Source: Phoma sp. XZ068 (lineage: Eukaryota > Ascomycota > Dothideomycetes > Pleosporales > Didymellaceae). From it: DNA of 64,000 bases. Of the stretch, positions 1 to 10,812 are shown piece after piece. Under the pieces are notes generated by a model. That model saw nothing but the letters and a program-made list of their open reading frames with translations. It did not search any database and had not been told where the DNA came from. Location: contig RBKR01000019.1 in assembly GCA_004835665.1 (NCBI GenBank), positions 62,001-126,000 on the forward strand, written 5' to 3'. Made by a program: the position numbers and the translations under genes. The number at the start of each line of letters is the position of its first letter. Position 1 is the first letter of the stretch.

Positions 1-527
1 AGCCGTGGGCGATGTCGACAGTGCGGGAATGCATCCGGAGGTTGACTTTCAAGCATCTCGACCTGTCGGTTGAACTGGTATGAGACGAGGTAGCAACGGC
101 TGGCCTTCGATATGGGAATCAGTACTGGGTGTGTTCGATTATTGTGAACCACAAGGACTTTCAGTATACGTTCTGCAAGTTTCGCCGTTCATGCTAGGGA
201 CACATGGGGACACATATTCACTTGATGATGTGGAGTTGTGCTATTTCATACAGCGGACTAAAGCTTAGAACTCAACCTGATGTAGGGTTTATTGAGGGGA
301 ACTTGTCCAGGGGTGGATGTTCCTGTCATGCGATCAACACTAGCTTTCGGGAGTGGGCTTAAGGTGGAAGGAAAGACAACATTGCCCAGGTTCAAGTCGC
401 TGTGTGTACTCTCCCCCGAAATATACAATTTTAATTGCTCCCAAAAAAAGAGACGCCTATACAGATAGAGTTGCCTCTCCGCACGATGGTGGTCGTCACT
501 GCTCCCACACCATGGCATTACAGCACC
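1..527. other. Left flank, no gene recognised
   Basis: Only short open frames without family resemblance are seen on either strand. The stretch may hold the flank of a gene lying outside the window. Confidence 0.5.
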
Positions 528-579
528 TCCTCGACATCAGAACTCGACATCAGAACTCAACACCAGCACTCAACATCAG
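528..579. repeat. Imperfect 13-bp tandem repeat, about four units
   Basis: Four consecutive 13-bp units of the type AACTCGACATCAG (variants AACTCAACACCAG and CACTCAACATCAG) end just downstream of the 3' side of the tRNA gene. It looks like a simple degenerate minisatellite in non-coding DNA. Confidence 0.6.
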
Positions 580-592
580 CAAAAAGAAAGCT

Positions 593-680
593 TGCATCGG
601 CCGGGAATCGAACCCGGGGCTAGCCGAAACTGTCTTGTGATGGATGGCAACGGCTAATTTTACCACTAAACCACCGATGC
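593..680 (-). tRNA. tRNA-Gly (anticodon GCC) with intron
   Basis: Read on the minus strand, the sequence folds as a cloverleaf. The acceptor stem is GCATCGG paired with CCGATGC, the A-box region is GTGGTTTAGTGGTAA, and the anticodon arm AGCCG/CGGCT holds a loop with GCC at plus positions 646-648. The B box is GGTTCGATTCC and the discriminator base A is at 593. A 17-nt intron starts one base 3' of the anticodon (about 628-644), the canonical nuclear tRNA intron position. Without it the tRNA is 71 nt, normal for Gly. Confidence 0.93.
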
Positions 681-1017
681 GATGGTGAGTTGTGATTCAC
701 TTCATTTGATGTAAGATTTGAAATTTACATCGTAAATATAATCCAATTCAAGTATCCAGTAGGCCTTCCCCTATTTGCTTTCTTCACTTCCTTTCACTTC
801 GTCGTGAGTGTAGACGGAGGTTTGTTTGAGAAGTGAAAAGTTTTCACAAGTGCGACTAGTGCATGTGGGCCTTCTCAACCCGATGTATGACGAACATCTG
901 CAGCTCCTCCCCGCATGGTTACACACCGAAGATCTTTGACGTATCATTGATTGAATTGGTTCATCTGAGCACATGTAGTTTGCATCCATGGAACTATATA
1001 CAAATGTAGTATTTTCT
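681..1017. other. Intergenic, tRNA to carboxypeptidase 3' end
   Basis: AT-richer non-coding DNA. It probably holds the carboxypeptidase 3' UTR and the tRNA upstream region. No further gene is seen. Confidence 0.5.
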
Positions 1018-2355
1018 CTACGCAGCGTTGAACATGCTGAGAACACCAGCCCATGTCTCCCTAACTGTGGGTTGAATCTGGTTTGCCGGCAGAGAGAAAC
1101 CGTAAGTGCCCTTGTCACGGAGCTCGTAGGTGTAAGAGTAGGTAGCGCCACCGGTGACATCCGTGTAGTCAGTTGAGGAACCAGTGGTAGCGTACAAAGT
1201 TGAACAGCTGGGGCCGATAGTGTAAGCAGTACCCGAAACAGCGCGGATGGCAGACGCGGCGTTTGTGGCCAATGTGCGGTGTTGGGCATCATTCTCAGGG
1301 CGCGCACTGCAGTCGTAGCCGTATGGCCTGGAAAGAGATTAGCCCATGGTGGAATCAATTGCATCAGCAGGTATTACGTACCAGAGAATGTACTGTCCAT
1401 AGGAGTGAACGTCAAGGTATAAGCGAATACCGCGCGAGTTCTTCAGGGATTGAACCTGTGCAACAAGACCACGGTTCTCAGGAGTGTCTCCGGCAGCCTG
1501 ACCCTTGTATGTCTCTGCGCAAGGGTTGGTGCTAGCACCGTTAGTGAGCTCCCACTTGTAAGGCCAGTTGCGGTTGATGTCAGTGCCGACGCAGCTGTTT
1601 CCACTGACGGTCTTGCGGTTCTTGCGCCAGAGACGATCAGTAGTCTGAGAGTAAACGAATCCGTCAGGGTTGACAATGGGCATGATGTAGAAGTCGAATT
1701 TGTCGACGACAGCCTTGATGCTCGCATCCGAGGCGTACTTGGTGAGCAGCTGCCAAGCGAAGTACTCTGTGGTCATCGTAGTAATCCATTCACGAGCGTG
1801 AACGGTGCCGTGGATGAGCACTGCGGGCTTCGATCCTTTGCCGCCGGAGCCCCAGATGTGAATACCAGTGATAACACGTCCCTGCACCGATGAACCGGAG
1901 GTGATGATCTCTGAGTTACCCGTGTAACCGGCTTGGAGATCCCGTAGGAATGTCAAGTGGTCCGCGTAGGGGTGGTACGCTGTGAACCAGCTCTCGCTAG
2001 GGACTAGTGCAAGTTAGCACGATGTGTGTGAAGAGCCAGACCAAACCTTACCAGCATACACGCCCATCTCGCCCTCCTCAGCCAGAATAGCGCCAACATC
2101 CTCGTTAATGACCTTGCTCTCCGTCAACGAGCTTATCGCGTCAACATTATCGGGCGATACAACGACATCAAGCTGAGCAGACTTTCCGGGATTGAGGATG
2201 TGGGCGGAAAGCTCCTCGATCTTGGCCTCGAGGCCTTTGGTGTTCTCCAAGCGAAGAAGCTTGAAGCCGCTGTAGTCGACTTTCTTGTTGTCTCTGGGGA
2301 CAACCGAAGCAAATACTGAAGAGGCGAGCAACGCGGAGGTAAGAATGAACTTCAT
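1018..2355 (-). CDS. Secreted zinc metallocarboxypeptidase, M14A family
   Basis: Exons are 2355-2052, 2003-1382 and 1327-1018, with introns of 48 and 54 nt, giving 411 aa. The first 16 or so residues are a signal peptide (MKFILTSALLASSVFA). Next comes a propeptide of the carboxypeptidase activation type, then the catalytic domain. Visible active-site parts are the zinc ligands HxxE in THAREW, the substrate-binding NR in DINRNW, the third zinc ligand in DVHSYGQYILW, the Tyr region LYATTGSSTDY and the catalytic Glu in YELRDKGTYGF. Such enzymes remove C-terminal residues from peptides outside the cell, usually after propeptide cleavage. It resembles the MCPA-type carboxypeptidases of filamentous fungi. 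The family is secure; the specificity (A- or B-like) was not determined. Confidence 0.93.
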
Positions 2356-3139
2356 CTTGGACGATGGAGCTGAGATTGGCGCTGTTGCACGATTGACATC
2401 GTGGACAGGGCTACCTTTTAAGTTATTTACTCTTCCCGCAAGTAATCTCCCACCTGCCCATCGTGTCCTGTCGCCGACACCTCAAACGACCATCACAGTA
2501 CCTATGAATTAGGCAGGTGTGCGCTTTCCCCAGCTCTATGATGATCTCCTGCAAGCGCCGGCAAGGTACAAGTGAAGGAAGTCGGAAGAAAATACGATGC
2601 TCTGGATGGTTGTTTCATTTACTCGAACGTGCTTGGTGGGTGCTTGGCAGATTAGCCCGTTCGTCGCGGGCAACGGACGATTGGCTCGGAGAGGTCTTGG
2701 CATGCCGAATCAGGAAGGAGATGGGAATGGCGGAGCTTGGCCATGCGTAAGAACCGACTCGAGGATCAGCCTGGCTTCAGGTACTTGTTCTCGTGATAGG
2801 CTTGAAGTATGACGTGCTGTATTTCGCTATCTGACAAGGTCGAGGCGAAGTTCTGTTCAGGAAGGTCCGGAAGATAGCTTTGAAAGCCACAATATAAGTG
2901 CATTGCGAGTATGGTAAGCCACAATGGCTCATGTTCAATAGGAATGAACGGTCGAACGACTACATGTGTAAAGCCGGTGGGTTCTTCAACAGATGCTTCT
3001 GTCCTAGGAGGACCTACAGCTCTCGAGCGTTCTGCTTATGAAGCATTGTTGGACTAGCAGCATCCCAGTCAGTGAGGTTCATCATTTGAACTCCTGGGTT
3101 CCGTCAGCTATACACCCTAGATTTCTTGGACATAGACGA
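2356..3139. other. Intergenic upstream of the carboxypeptidase
   Basis: Contains the carboxypeptidase promoter side. No coding sequence could be supported on either strand. Confidence 0.45.
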
Positions 3140-3803
3140 GAACTTACCCCAGCCCATTGGTTCCTCGATAGCTGCTGTTTTCACCTCCACCGAGACAGTC
3201 TCAGTTGCATCTTGGAAAAAGTATGACCTCGAATCCCAGCTTGATGCCATCAATAGGGGTTCCAAGGATACAGACATTGGTTTTGAGGCCAGTGACTATC
3301 AATTGTTTCGATACCGCGAAGTGTTAAGTCCGAGTCCAAAGTTGTGGACTGGTGGTATTGGTATCTGAAAAAGCTGAGTAAGACTCCACAGGGTGGTTTG
3401 CGCTTTCTTGATATAGTTCACGGTCATACGATAACCTTATCGATATTGCAGAAGCGTCTTCACACCATGCTCAATCTCCGCACCCCAAATACCTGCGATG
3501 CAATGGACCGCAAATAGACCCTGACCCTTGTTTCACCGGACTACCAAGGAAAGTGATGTTGATAGAATCACCAGCCTCAGTTCCGGAGTGCGCGGAAGCG
3601 AAAGAGACATAACTTTCAGGATGCCAGTCCTGCAATGCAGCGATGAAAGGCCACTGGTGGTCGTCCAGTAGATCAGAGACTTTGGGCAAGATTGCTGGTG
3701 CACGAGGGATTCCGAGTGACCCATTGATGAAGTCGTTTTGAATATTGTACGCTTGTGTAGCGTACTGCCGGACTTTGGTAATATAATTTAGTGTGATGGA
3801 CAA
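3140..3803 (-). pseudogene. Decayed nicotinamidase/isochorismatase-like gene
   Basis: Pieces of one cysteine-hydrolase family protein lie in the right order but in different frames. They are IQNDFINGSLGI and QDWHPESYVSFASAH (3470-3800), then VHCIAGIWGAEIEHGV after a frame change near 3515-3535, then ESYSAFSDTNT, and near 3200-3297 VTGLKTNVCILGTPIDG with the family's catalytic-Cys block, followed by ILF/QDATETV after another shift. Stops fall between the pieces and no splice sites reconcile them. The usual VDxQNDF Asp is also changed (YNIQNDF). Intact relatives hydrolyse nicotinamide to nicotinate for NAD salvage. I read this as a dead copy with at least four frame changes. The outer borders are approximate. 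Confidence 0.72.
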
Positions 3804-4380
3804 CTGAGAGTGCTTTATGCACTAAAAGGAACCACGGCCGCTACTGCCACTACAGTAGAGCAGTTGTAAAAGCCAGCAACCGACCGAACATGATGCTGAT
3901 GGTTTAGATTTAAACAAGGTCAACTCGAGAGTATAGAAAACATCGCACAATTTGTAGCACTCATTAGACGGAAACTCTCAAGGACATGATAGCAAAAGCG
4001 GGGTGCATCAATGGTAAGCAATCACGCCTGCGCAGTCAAGTTATCACTAAGTGGAAATGGCTAGACTATCAGATGCATATCACGTTGGCGACAGCGATAT
4101 GTGATTAGGACTCTTGTTTAACATTAAGGCTATTTATACAACCTCTGGCAACTCGAAGGTCTTCCCCTCCCGCAGTTTGAAACACAGAAGACCATTTACA
4201 CAAGGCCTCAATATTTGGACACCGTTACGAGCACCAACCACAAGGACACCCCACGAAATCTAAAGTTTGTAATTATCAACAGCCCATTTTTCCCACAGCA
4301 TCTACCATGACCGCGCCGTTTTGTATTCTTGCTAGATGCTGCCACTCCTAGTCACGACCTCAACACTAACCACAATGCCG
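3804..4380. other. Intergenic, no gene seen
   Basis: AT-rich non-coding DNA between the pseudogene and the membrane-protein gene. No family resemblance is seen in its short open frames. Confidence 0.5.
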
Positions 4381-5026
4381 TCACCATACCCTCCTCGGTA
4401 GACTCATTCCCTTCCTCCCTGTTTCCATCTCCCGAATCTCTTCTTCCCCAACCAATACATTACCCTTACCATAAATGAAAACATCCCTACCCTCCACCTC
4501 AGTCCTAACAATGCCCCTCCCGGCCTCCTCCATTGCCTTCTTGAGACTCTCCTCTCTTCTTTTCCTCCTCAACGCACATAGCTCGAACACCACGTATACA
4601 ACAATCCCAAAAACTACACCAATACCAATGCACAGCACCGCGACTGCAGTGGACGAAAGCTGGGGTCCTGCAAGAGGCAGTGAAGGCGCGGAGGGAGAAG
4701 CGGGGGCGGCGGGCGTGGAAGTGGTTGTTGCTTGATTGACGTTTTCTTTTTCGAATTCGCTTGAAGGTAAACCAGGCGCCGTGGGAGGCGTAGGCGCGGA
4801 TGATGTATCAACGACTAGACTTGGATGTGGGTCGCTTGCTCGTTCCGCAAGACGATCCTGAATGTGCGTATCAGTTGGAGGTTGATTTGAGGGAACGAGC
4901 AGAGCCACCTACAAGGTTTTGCATCTCGAAAATCTCTTCTGGTGTGGGCTTGATGCCATACGTAGCCCAAACATTGTTAGATATAAGCATGATGGGTGAG
5001 AAGTACGCAGTGAGCCCGCGGTGCAT
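4381..5026 (-). CDS. Small membrane protein of unknown function
   Basis: Exons are 5026-4913 and 4857-4381 (intron 55 nt), giving 196 aa if translation starts at MHRGLTAYF; an upstream exon cannot be excluded. A short N-terminal part with a hydrophobic stretch (ending NVWATYGIK) leads into a Pro/Ala/Ser/Thr-rich region. A clear transmembrane helix follows (AVAVLCIGIGVVFGIVVYVV, about residue 120), then a basic juxtamembrane patch (RRKRREE) and an acidic/basic cytoplasmic tail. The splice joins EMQNL to DRLAERAS in frame, which supports the two-exon model. The arrangement (Pro/Thr-rich linker, one strong helix, basic stop-transfer) suggests a type I-like surface or vesicle protein. I do not recognise a family. 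Confidence 0.6.
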
Positions 5027-5554
5027 AATGCTCAAAGTTGGACTTGAATGCAATCGAAAAGCCGGTCGTGAACAGAAGTGGACGGGAAGAACTATGAGGA
5101 TGTGTAATAAACATATGCACGACCTTGAAGGTTGGGTAACAAACAAGCTCGAAGCGTCTTGCATGAAGTAGTGTAACAACCTGCCGTGCACCGATACGAA
5201 GTTTTGAGGGGTTCGGCAACAAGGGTTCATGGAGTGGATTCTCGCAACGACGCCAGAAATGTAATCTCATTGGCTCTCGCAATTCTTCAAGTTCCCATAG
5301 AAGTTGCTCTTCCCATCTGATGTGTACGAGGCTCAGTAGTGTTGATGCCCTCTCGATAGTCTTGAAACACAACCCCCCTGCTGATGCACGTACAGTACCT
5401 GCCGTGCAACCTCAGCATGCAGTGCGAAACACTCAGACAACGGCCTCACCCAGCGACGAAGGTCAACAAATAATGGACGAGCTCAACCGTATCAAGCCAA
5501 CAACCAAGTTGTATCCGGCTCGCCAGCGTGTTTTCAGCGTGGTCACGATTGAGT
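5027..5554. other. Intergenic between two minus-strand genes
   Basis: Upstream region of the membrane protein and 3' flank of the secreted protein. An extra 5' exon of the former could lie here, but I could not define one. Confidence 0.4.
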
Positions 5555-6213
5555 TCAAGTTGCGCTTAGATCGAACGAACTCGATGTGTGTGCCTCTGCT
5601 ACCAGTTCCTCATGCACACTCATCGGTCCATGCAATTTGCACCTCAACCCATCGAACGGTGGGCCGAGGAGGCAAGTGAGGTAGCTTGAGGGTTCGTGCG
5701 GGTCGTTCGCAGTAACAGCCACTTCGCCCATCAATATAGTCTGATAGACCCTACAGTCGATCGAGTAAGCATTGATAACCGACTATAAAGACAACATGAC
5801 ACTTACGGCACTCTATCCACCCTGAAGACCTGCAGGACAAAGCTGAGTTCCTTTCTCCTCGGTCCAAGAGCCGTATACTCTCTCATCCTGAACCTCACTC
5901 TGCCACCCTCGCCAGTGCAAGCAGCAACATCGTCCGGAAGCGTACCATTTGCAAACTCGGCATGGCAATGCGCGCTCTGGTAATTTGGCATGTTGATATC
6001 AAAGTCGATCGTTGAAGGATATTTAGCGCCTTCGGGCCATTCGCCGCCGCCAGGCAGGCCGGAATAGCGACTCATCATGTGCAGCTCCATGCTAGAAATG
6101 CTCCATTGCTCTGTGGCCCTACGAGGACGGAGAGAGGAGGGCCTGAAGGTTGGGGACGCGATGATCGATGCGGCGAGGAAGATAACCGAGAGCGCACGGT
6201 GTATAGATGACAT
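5555..6213 (-). CDS. Small secreted protein, possible AltA1-like fold
   Basis: Exons are 6213-5807 and 5750-5555 (intron 56 nt), giving 200 aa. The start at MSSIHRAL is preferred because it places a signal peptide (MSSIHRALSVIFLAASIIAS) at the N-terminus; an in-frame ATG 27 codons upstream would bury it. The mature part has four cysteines (CHAEF, AACTG, LTCLLG, LRCKL) and one N-glycosylation sequon (NGT). The order W-x-I-S near the N-terminus, a beta-strand IDFDI, a Cys-x-Ala block, a second Cys and a late FVLQVFRVD strand resembles the fungal Alt a 1 (AA1-like) beta-barrel family. That resemblance is weak and by eye only. It could be an effector-like or cell-surface protein; no function is claimed. 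Confidence 0.7.
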
Positions 6214-6777
6214 GGTGTTGATTCCGACGATCGGTAACAATATTCGCGCGGAGGGGATGGACAATAGTTCTTGTGTGTTGAGGTGAGAGTGCAAGGACGA
6301 CTAATCAAACCCTATTATACGTCTTGAGAAAGAAGGAGCGGTGCAGCGGCTGTAATGACGCTATGAGCTCATCTGTCCCTGCTATCCAGTGACTAATTGT
6401 TGGTCACTCTCATACTATTTTCTTTGAACAGTGGTCTGCTGTACTACCTTAATCATTTATTGGGTCGTACATGAGGTTGGGGCTTTAGTACCCAGTAACA
6501 GCCGAAATCCTAAAGCCGCAAGTGCGCCGCAGAGGCTGAAAGGCTCATGTTCGAATGATAATGTTGTTTGTCAGTGTGTGCGTTACCTATAGTAACACTG
6601 CCATGTTAAGCAAAGCAATGCTGACGTCGAAAGGGTATTCGTACACAACACAAACGCTAACATCCTCGCCAGTGTCCGAACGCCCCGACTTTGGTATCTG
6701 TACTCATGGAAACCGCAGAATTAACCTCCCAACCGTTGACGCCTTTGCAAACCATCTGAAATTGTTCGTCTCGGACA
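6214..6777. other. Intergenic, SMC5 3' side
   Basis: Promoter side of the secreted protein and 3' flank of SMC5. No gene is supported. Confidence 0.5.
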
Positions 6778-9700
6778 TTAGGCAATAACACTAACGCGTC
6801 CCCTGACAGCAAGCGCAACCTTGGCCAGATCCTTTAGATTCCACTCATCCTTGGAAGTCGTACTCTTCGGGACATGTTCACCGCTGTTGATGACATGGAC
6901 CTTCATCTTAGGGTGGAACTTCAGGCCCGAGAGCAACTTTGGTGTGATGAGGAAGTATTGGCTCGTACGCTCTTGGCAAGCAATGTCGACCATTCGTTCG
7001 TGCACCATACGTTCGTTGCGCGGATCCATACCTTGGTTGATCTCATCGACAACGCGAAACGGTGCCTGTGCGAGGTCTTGTAGGGCCATCAGGTAGAAAA
7101 TTGTCGAGACAGCGCGCTCACCGCCAGATTGACGGTTGGCGTTGAGAACGGACATGGTTTCACCCTCGCTAATGGGACGTTAGTAGTGTCCAATGGAGAG
7201 GGAAAGTATGCAATAAACTTACCGGAAGCGGACCGATATTTGGATGGACCAGGCATTGAAGTCGTCCTCATCCTTGTACACCGATACTTCGCCAGCGCAA
7301 CCAATCTGCTCGAAATTGTGCGCGAAGGCAGCACTTATCTTCGCAATGAGTGCGTCCAGCTCTCTCTCGAAGGGTCCTTTGATCTCTGCGATCTTGCTCT
7401 GCGCATCGTCCAAGGCTTGTACGTGTTTTTCCAAGGAGTCTTGCGTTTTTCGGATCTGTGCCTCGCGGCTCTCGAAGGTTTTAACAACGGAACCGTCTCC
7501 TGCAGACATCATCTCCAACCTGGCGTTGACTGATTGAATCTCGTCGTCTAGCGCAGCAACAGATTCGAGGTCCTTGTACGACACAACAATCTGGTTCTCC
7601 TCTTCTGTGCAGCTATTGATCAACGTTTGAGCTGCTCGATGCTCTTTCTTGATATCTTCCTTCATAGTATTCTTAGCCTGCTCCAGCTGCTTGACCTGAA
7701 CCTCACTCGACCGGAGGCGCTCAAGAACCAACTTGTTCTCCTTTTCGAGCGCCCTACTTTCCGATGCAGCTTCGATCAGACGGATCTCAGCTTCGACGAC
7801 GTTCTCGTGAAGGCGACGAAACTCAGTCACAGATTTCTGCTCTTATAAGCAATCATATGACAATGGAGAGGAATGTACATACAGCGTAATCGAGTGTGAG
7901 GCTAGCAGCCTTTAGTGAACATTGTCGTGACTGAGCCTTGATCTCACGGATGCGATCGCTCGTTTGTGCGTTCAGGTCGATATACTGCTGCAACTCGACT
8001 CTGTTTTGGTCTCGATGGTGTCAGGAAGGGCCAGAGAGTAGTACATATTTGCACTTACCAATCAGGCGCGGAAGACCCTCCCATTCCGCAATTGCCTTTC
8101 TCCTCTCCTTTTCCTCTCTCAAAATTTCATCCTAGGGAGGTGAGCATTGCAATCCGGAATGTGATGCACAAGACGTACCCTTCTTTCCTTTACTGTTTTG
8201 GCTTGCTCCATGAGTTTCTGAACTTCAGCCTTGGCCTCGTCGTGTTCCGTTTTCATCTCATAGCCTTCGCGATCCATGTTGCTTAATTGTTCATCAAGTT
8301 GTAATTTCTCATCCGAGTTGACAGGCTGGTCCACAAAGTATTGTCCCCGCTTCAGGTGATTGACAGAGGTAGACGAAACGCCATACTCTCTTCGCGTTGT
8401 GATCCTGTATACTTCTTTGCCACTGACCCACGCCTGAATCGGGCTGCTTGATGCAGCTGCATGCTGCTGATCCGTGATGGGTTTCGTAGCAAAGGCAACT
8501 CTGTTAAGTCTTACGTTATCGCAAAGCATCGCAACAACCGGGTCGGGTCCTGTAATGTAGTCACGAAGGTAGCCTTCAAACCCAAATTGTGCCAAATTCG
8601 AGTTAGGTACCGGAGGTAAATAGGCAGTCAGTGGCCTTGGCGATGTCCTGAGGTAAATGCCATGTAACCCAAGCTTATCCTTATCAGTCAGTTCACGGAG
8701 TAAGAGCCTTTGATCGTCATTGTTGGTGCACGTAATTGCGACAACATCGCCCAGTCTCATCTGACTTTCTATTGCGTCAGCGTATTTGGGATCTGTGATT
8801 GAGCATTCCAAGATTGGTGGACCGTAGACCTGGCCCTTGAGAGGCAAATGCCCCCGGTTCTTCTCGAACCACTCCCAAGCCTTGGCTGTCTCTGGAGATA
8901 TCTTCTGAAGCAGACTGGTTTGTTTGCCACTTTGAGTGTCGAGACGTTCTCGTTGTTGCTTTACTGCGTTCCTCTGAGCTCTGAAATCTTGAATCCGAGC
9001 TTGGATAGATGACATGATATTCCTCAGCTCAGATATTCGGCGTTCGGCTGACGATATTTCTTGACGTAATTCGTCCTTTCGCTGCTGATATTCTGCTTGA
9101 TCATACTCGACGGGGGGTTCCTTCTGCTTTCGCTCGAGGTCTGCGATCTTCTTGGTGAAACGAGCAATGTCCTGTTGGCGTCCTTGCTTGGATCGCATCT
9201 CACCAGTGATTTGAGCTTTGTGTTCCTCGACGATCTTGTTCTCCGTGCTGATCGCTTGAGCGCTTCTTTCTACCTGCTTCCTAACCATGTCCATTATTTG
9301 CCTGCGTCGCTGAACAACTTGGTTGATTTGATCTTGATACGTCTGCGCAGCCGCTCCAGCTTCCCTGATAGGTTCGACTTCTTCGTTGAGCTGAGCCAGT
9401 TCTTGCTTTGCTGCTTCCCAATCCTCCTTCACCTGTTCAAACTCCTCTTTGTGCAGCCGTAGTTGGATGATTGGACGGACTTTCTCGAGGGCAACTGCTG
9501 TGGATGCGAGCTCTTGGCGCTGATTCCATCTCTCAAGATCGCCTCGTGTAGAGTTCTGCAAAGCTTCCAGCTTCTTGAGATGCTCCTCATCGTTGTGCCG
9601 CTTGACCTCAAGTACCTTTTCCTCTTCACGCAAGTCTTTGAGTTGATCATGCCACTCGCTCATTTGCGGCGGAGCTGCAGCACCTAGAGTTGCTCGCAAT

Positions 9701-10365
9701 CGCTCTGTGTCCTTCATCTTAGCAAACTCCACAACTCGGTCCTGGGGCAAGAATTGACACAAGTTGTCGATCTGGATGGAGAAGCGCTTGCACATTTCCA
9801 TGACAGCGTTCTTGGTCGAATGTTTTCCGTTGAGAAAGAAAACGGTCTTGTTGTCCTCCCTGCGCAAGACACGGGTGACGACTGGGTTTGCCCGTTCGCC
9901 GTCCGCTTTAGCCAGTTCAATCTCAATCTCGGCTTCAGCAGCACCATGCTTGACAAATGCACTCAACTCCTTTGCTCTTCCCAAATGCTCTGATGACCAC
10001 CCAAGACCCAAGCATATTGCACAGACAAGTGTGCTCTTCCCCGTTCCGTTCGGTCCGATGATCATATTCAAGCTAGGCCCCAGGTGAAATTCCGCAGCCG
10101 TGTACGTGACGAAGTTCTTGAGTTTGACTCGTACAATTGAGCCGGGTTGGAATACATCCTCATTATATGCACCGTTTGCCGAGAGGTTCTGGGTGTGTGG
10201 GCGGCTCTGGACGCCGTTCGTCGAGTGAAGGCCGTCGGACGCGTCGCGAGCATACCGAACGCGTTTACCGTTGACAGAGACGGGTGTGGGAGGGTCTGAC
10301 TCGGAGGAGTCTTCGAGTTCTTCGGGCGAGCGGCGCTTCTGCCCCCTCCGGACGAGGCCAGGCAT
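6778..10365 (-). CDS. SMC5: Structural maintenance of chromosomes protein 5
   Basis: Exons are 10365-8179, 8131-8059, 7998-7883, 7836-7223 and 7168-6778 (introns 46-60 nt), giving 1126 aa, normal for Smc5. After a basic N-terminal tail comes the Smc5 head start IVRVKLKNFVTYTAAEF with Walker A GPNGTGKST. Long heptad-rich coiled coils flank a hinge near residues 450-640. The C-terminal head has the signature motif NRQSGGERAVSTIFYLMALQ and the Walker B/D-loop VVDEINQGMDPRNER, which is diagnostic for Smc5. The protein pairs with Smc6 and Nse subunits in the nuclear SMC5/6 complex, acting in recombination repair, replication-fork stability and rDNA maintenance. Two MluI cell-cycle boxes lie upstream (10475 and 10606). 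The start MPGLVRR is the first ATG that gives the expected tail; a longer in-frame start exists at 10437. Confidence 0.96.
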
Positions 10366-10474
10366 CTTTGCGCTGTGCGAATGTGGAGTATACGGTTCAC
10401 AGGTGTTGCGGTTCAAGAACTGGGTTCCATGGCTCACGACGAGGGTACCGCGCTAAAAAGGGTACCACGTGACA

Positions 10475-10480
10475 ACGCGT
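10475..10480. promoter_or_regulatory. MluI cell-cycle box upstream of SMC5
   Basis: ACGCGT, 110 bp upstream of the SMC5 ATG. This is the core site of the MBF (Mbp1/Swi6-type) G1/S regulator in ascomycetes. Inferred from position; unproven. Confidence 0.45.
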
Positions 10481-10605
10481 AAGCGCGTAAATCCGGGCGG
10501 CGCGGGGACATCAATGTTGAACAACGATTGAATATCATCATTTGGTCATTTCGTCAGACACCTCGAATTCCTACTAATACAAGGCAGCGTCCTTCAAAAG
10601 ACACT

Positions 10606-10611
10606 ACGCGT
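10606..10611. promoter_or_regulatory. Second MluI cell-cycle box upstream of SMC5
   Basis: ACGCGT, about 241 bp upstream of the SMC5 ATG. It could also lie in the Dbf2 3' UTR. Confidence 0.35.
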
Positions 10612-10812
10612 ACCGGACCATAGTTCATGTCCAAACTAATCGAATGCAGCAACGCCAAAACCCAACGTAGTGATACCAGCCATTCTCCATGCATTTGGCT
10701 CCTTCCGCGTCCCAACATCAAAAATCGTATGCTTCAAATATGCCTAGCTAGGCTCAGAATCGTAGATTGATACAATCGCAGCCAGTGCGAGGGTGCGTAC
10801 CCGTGAGCGACC

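Larger units (their letters stand above)
10366..10812. other. Intergenic, SMC5 promoter and Dbf2 3' flank
   Basis: Tandem minus-strand neighbours meet here. It holds two ACGCGT boxes, listed separately, and no open frame of interest. Confidence 0.5.
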
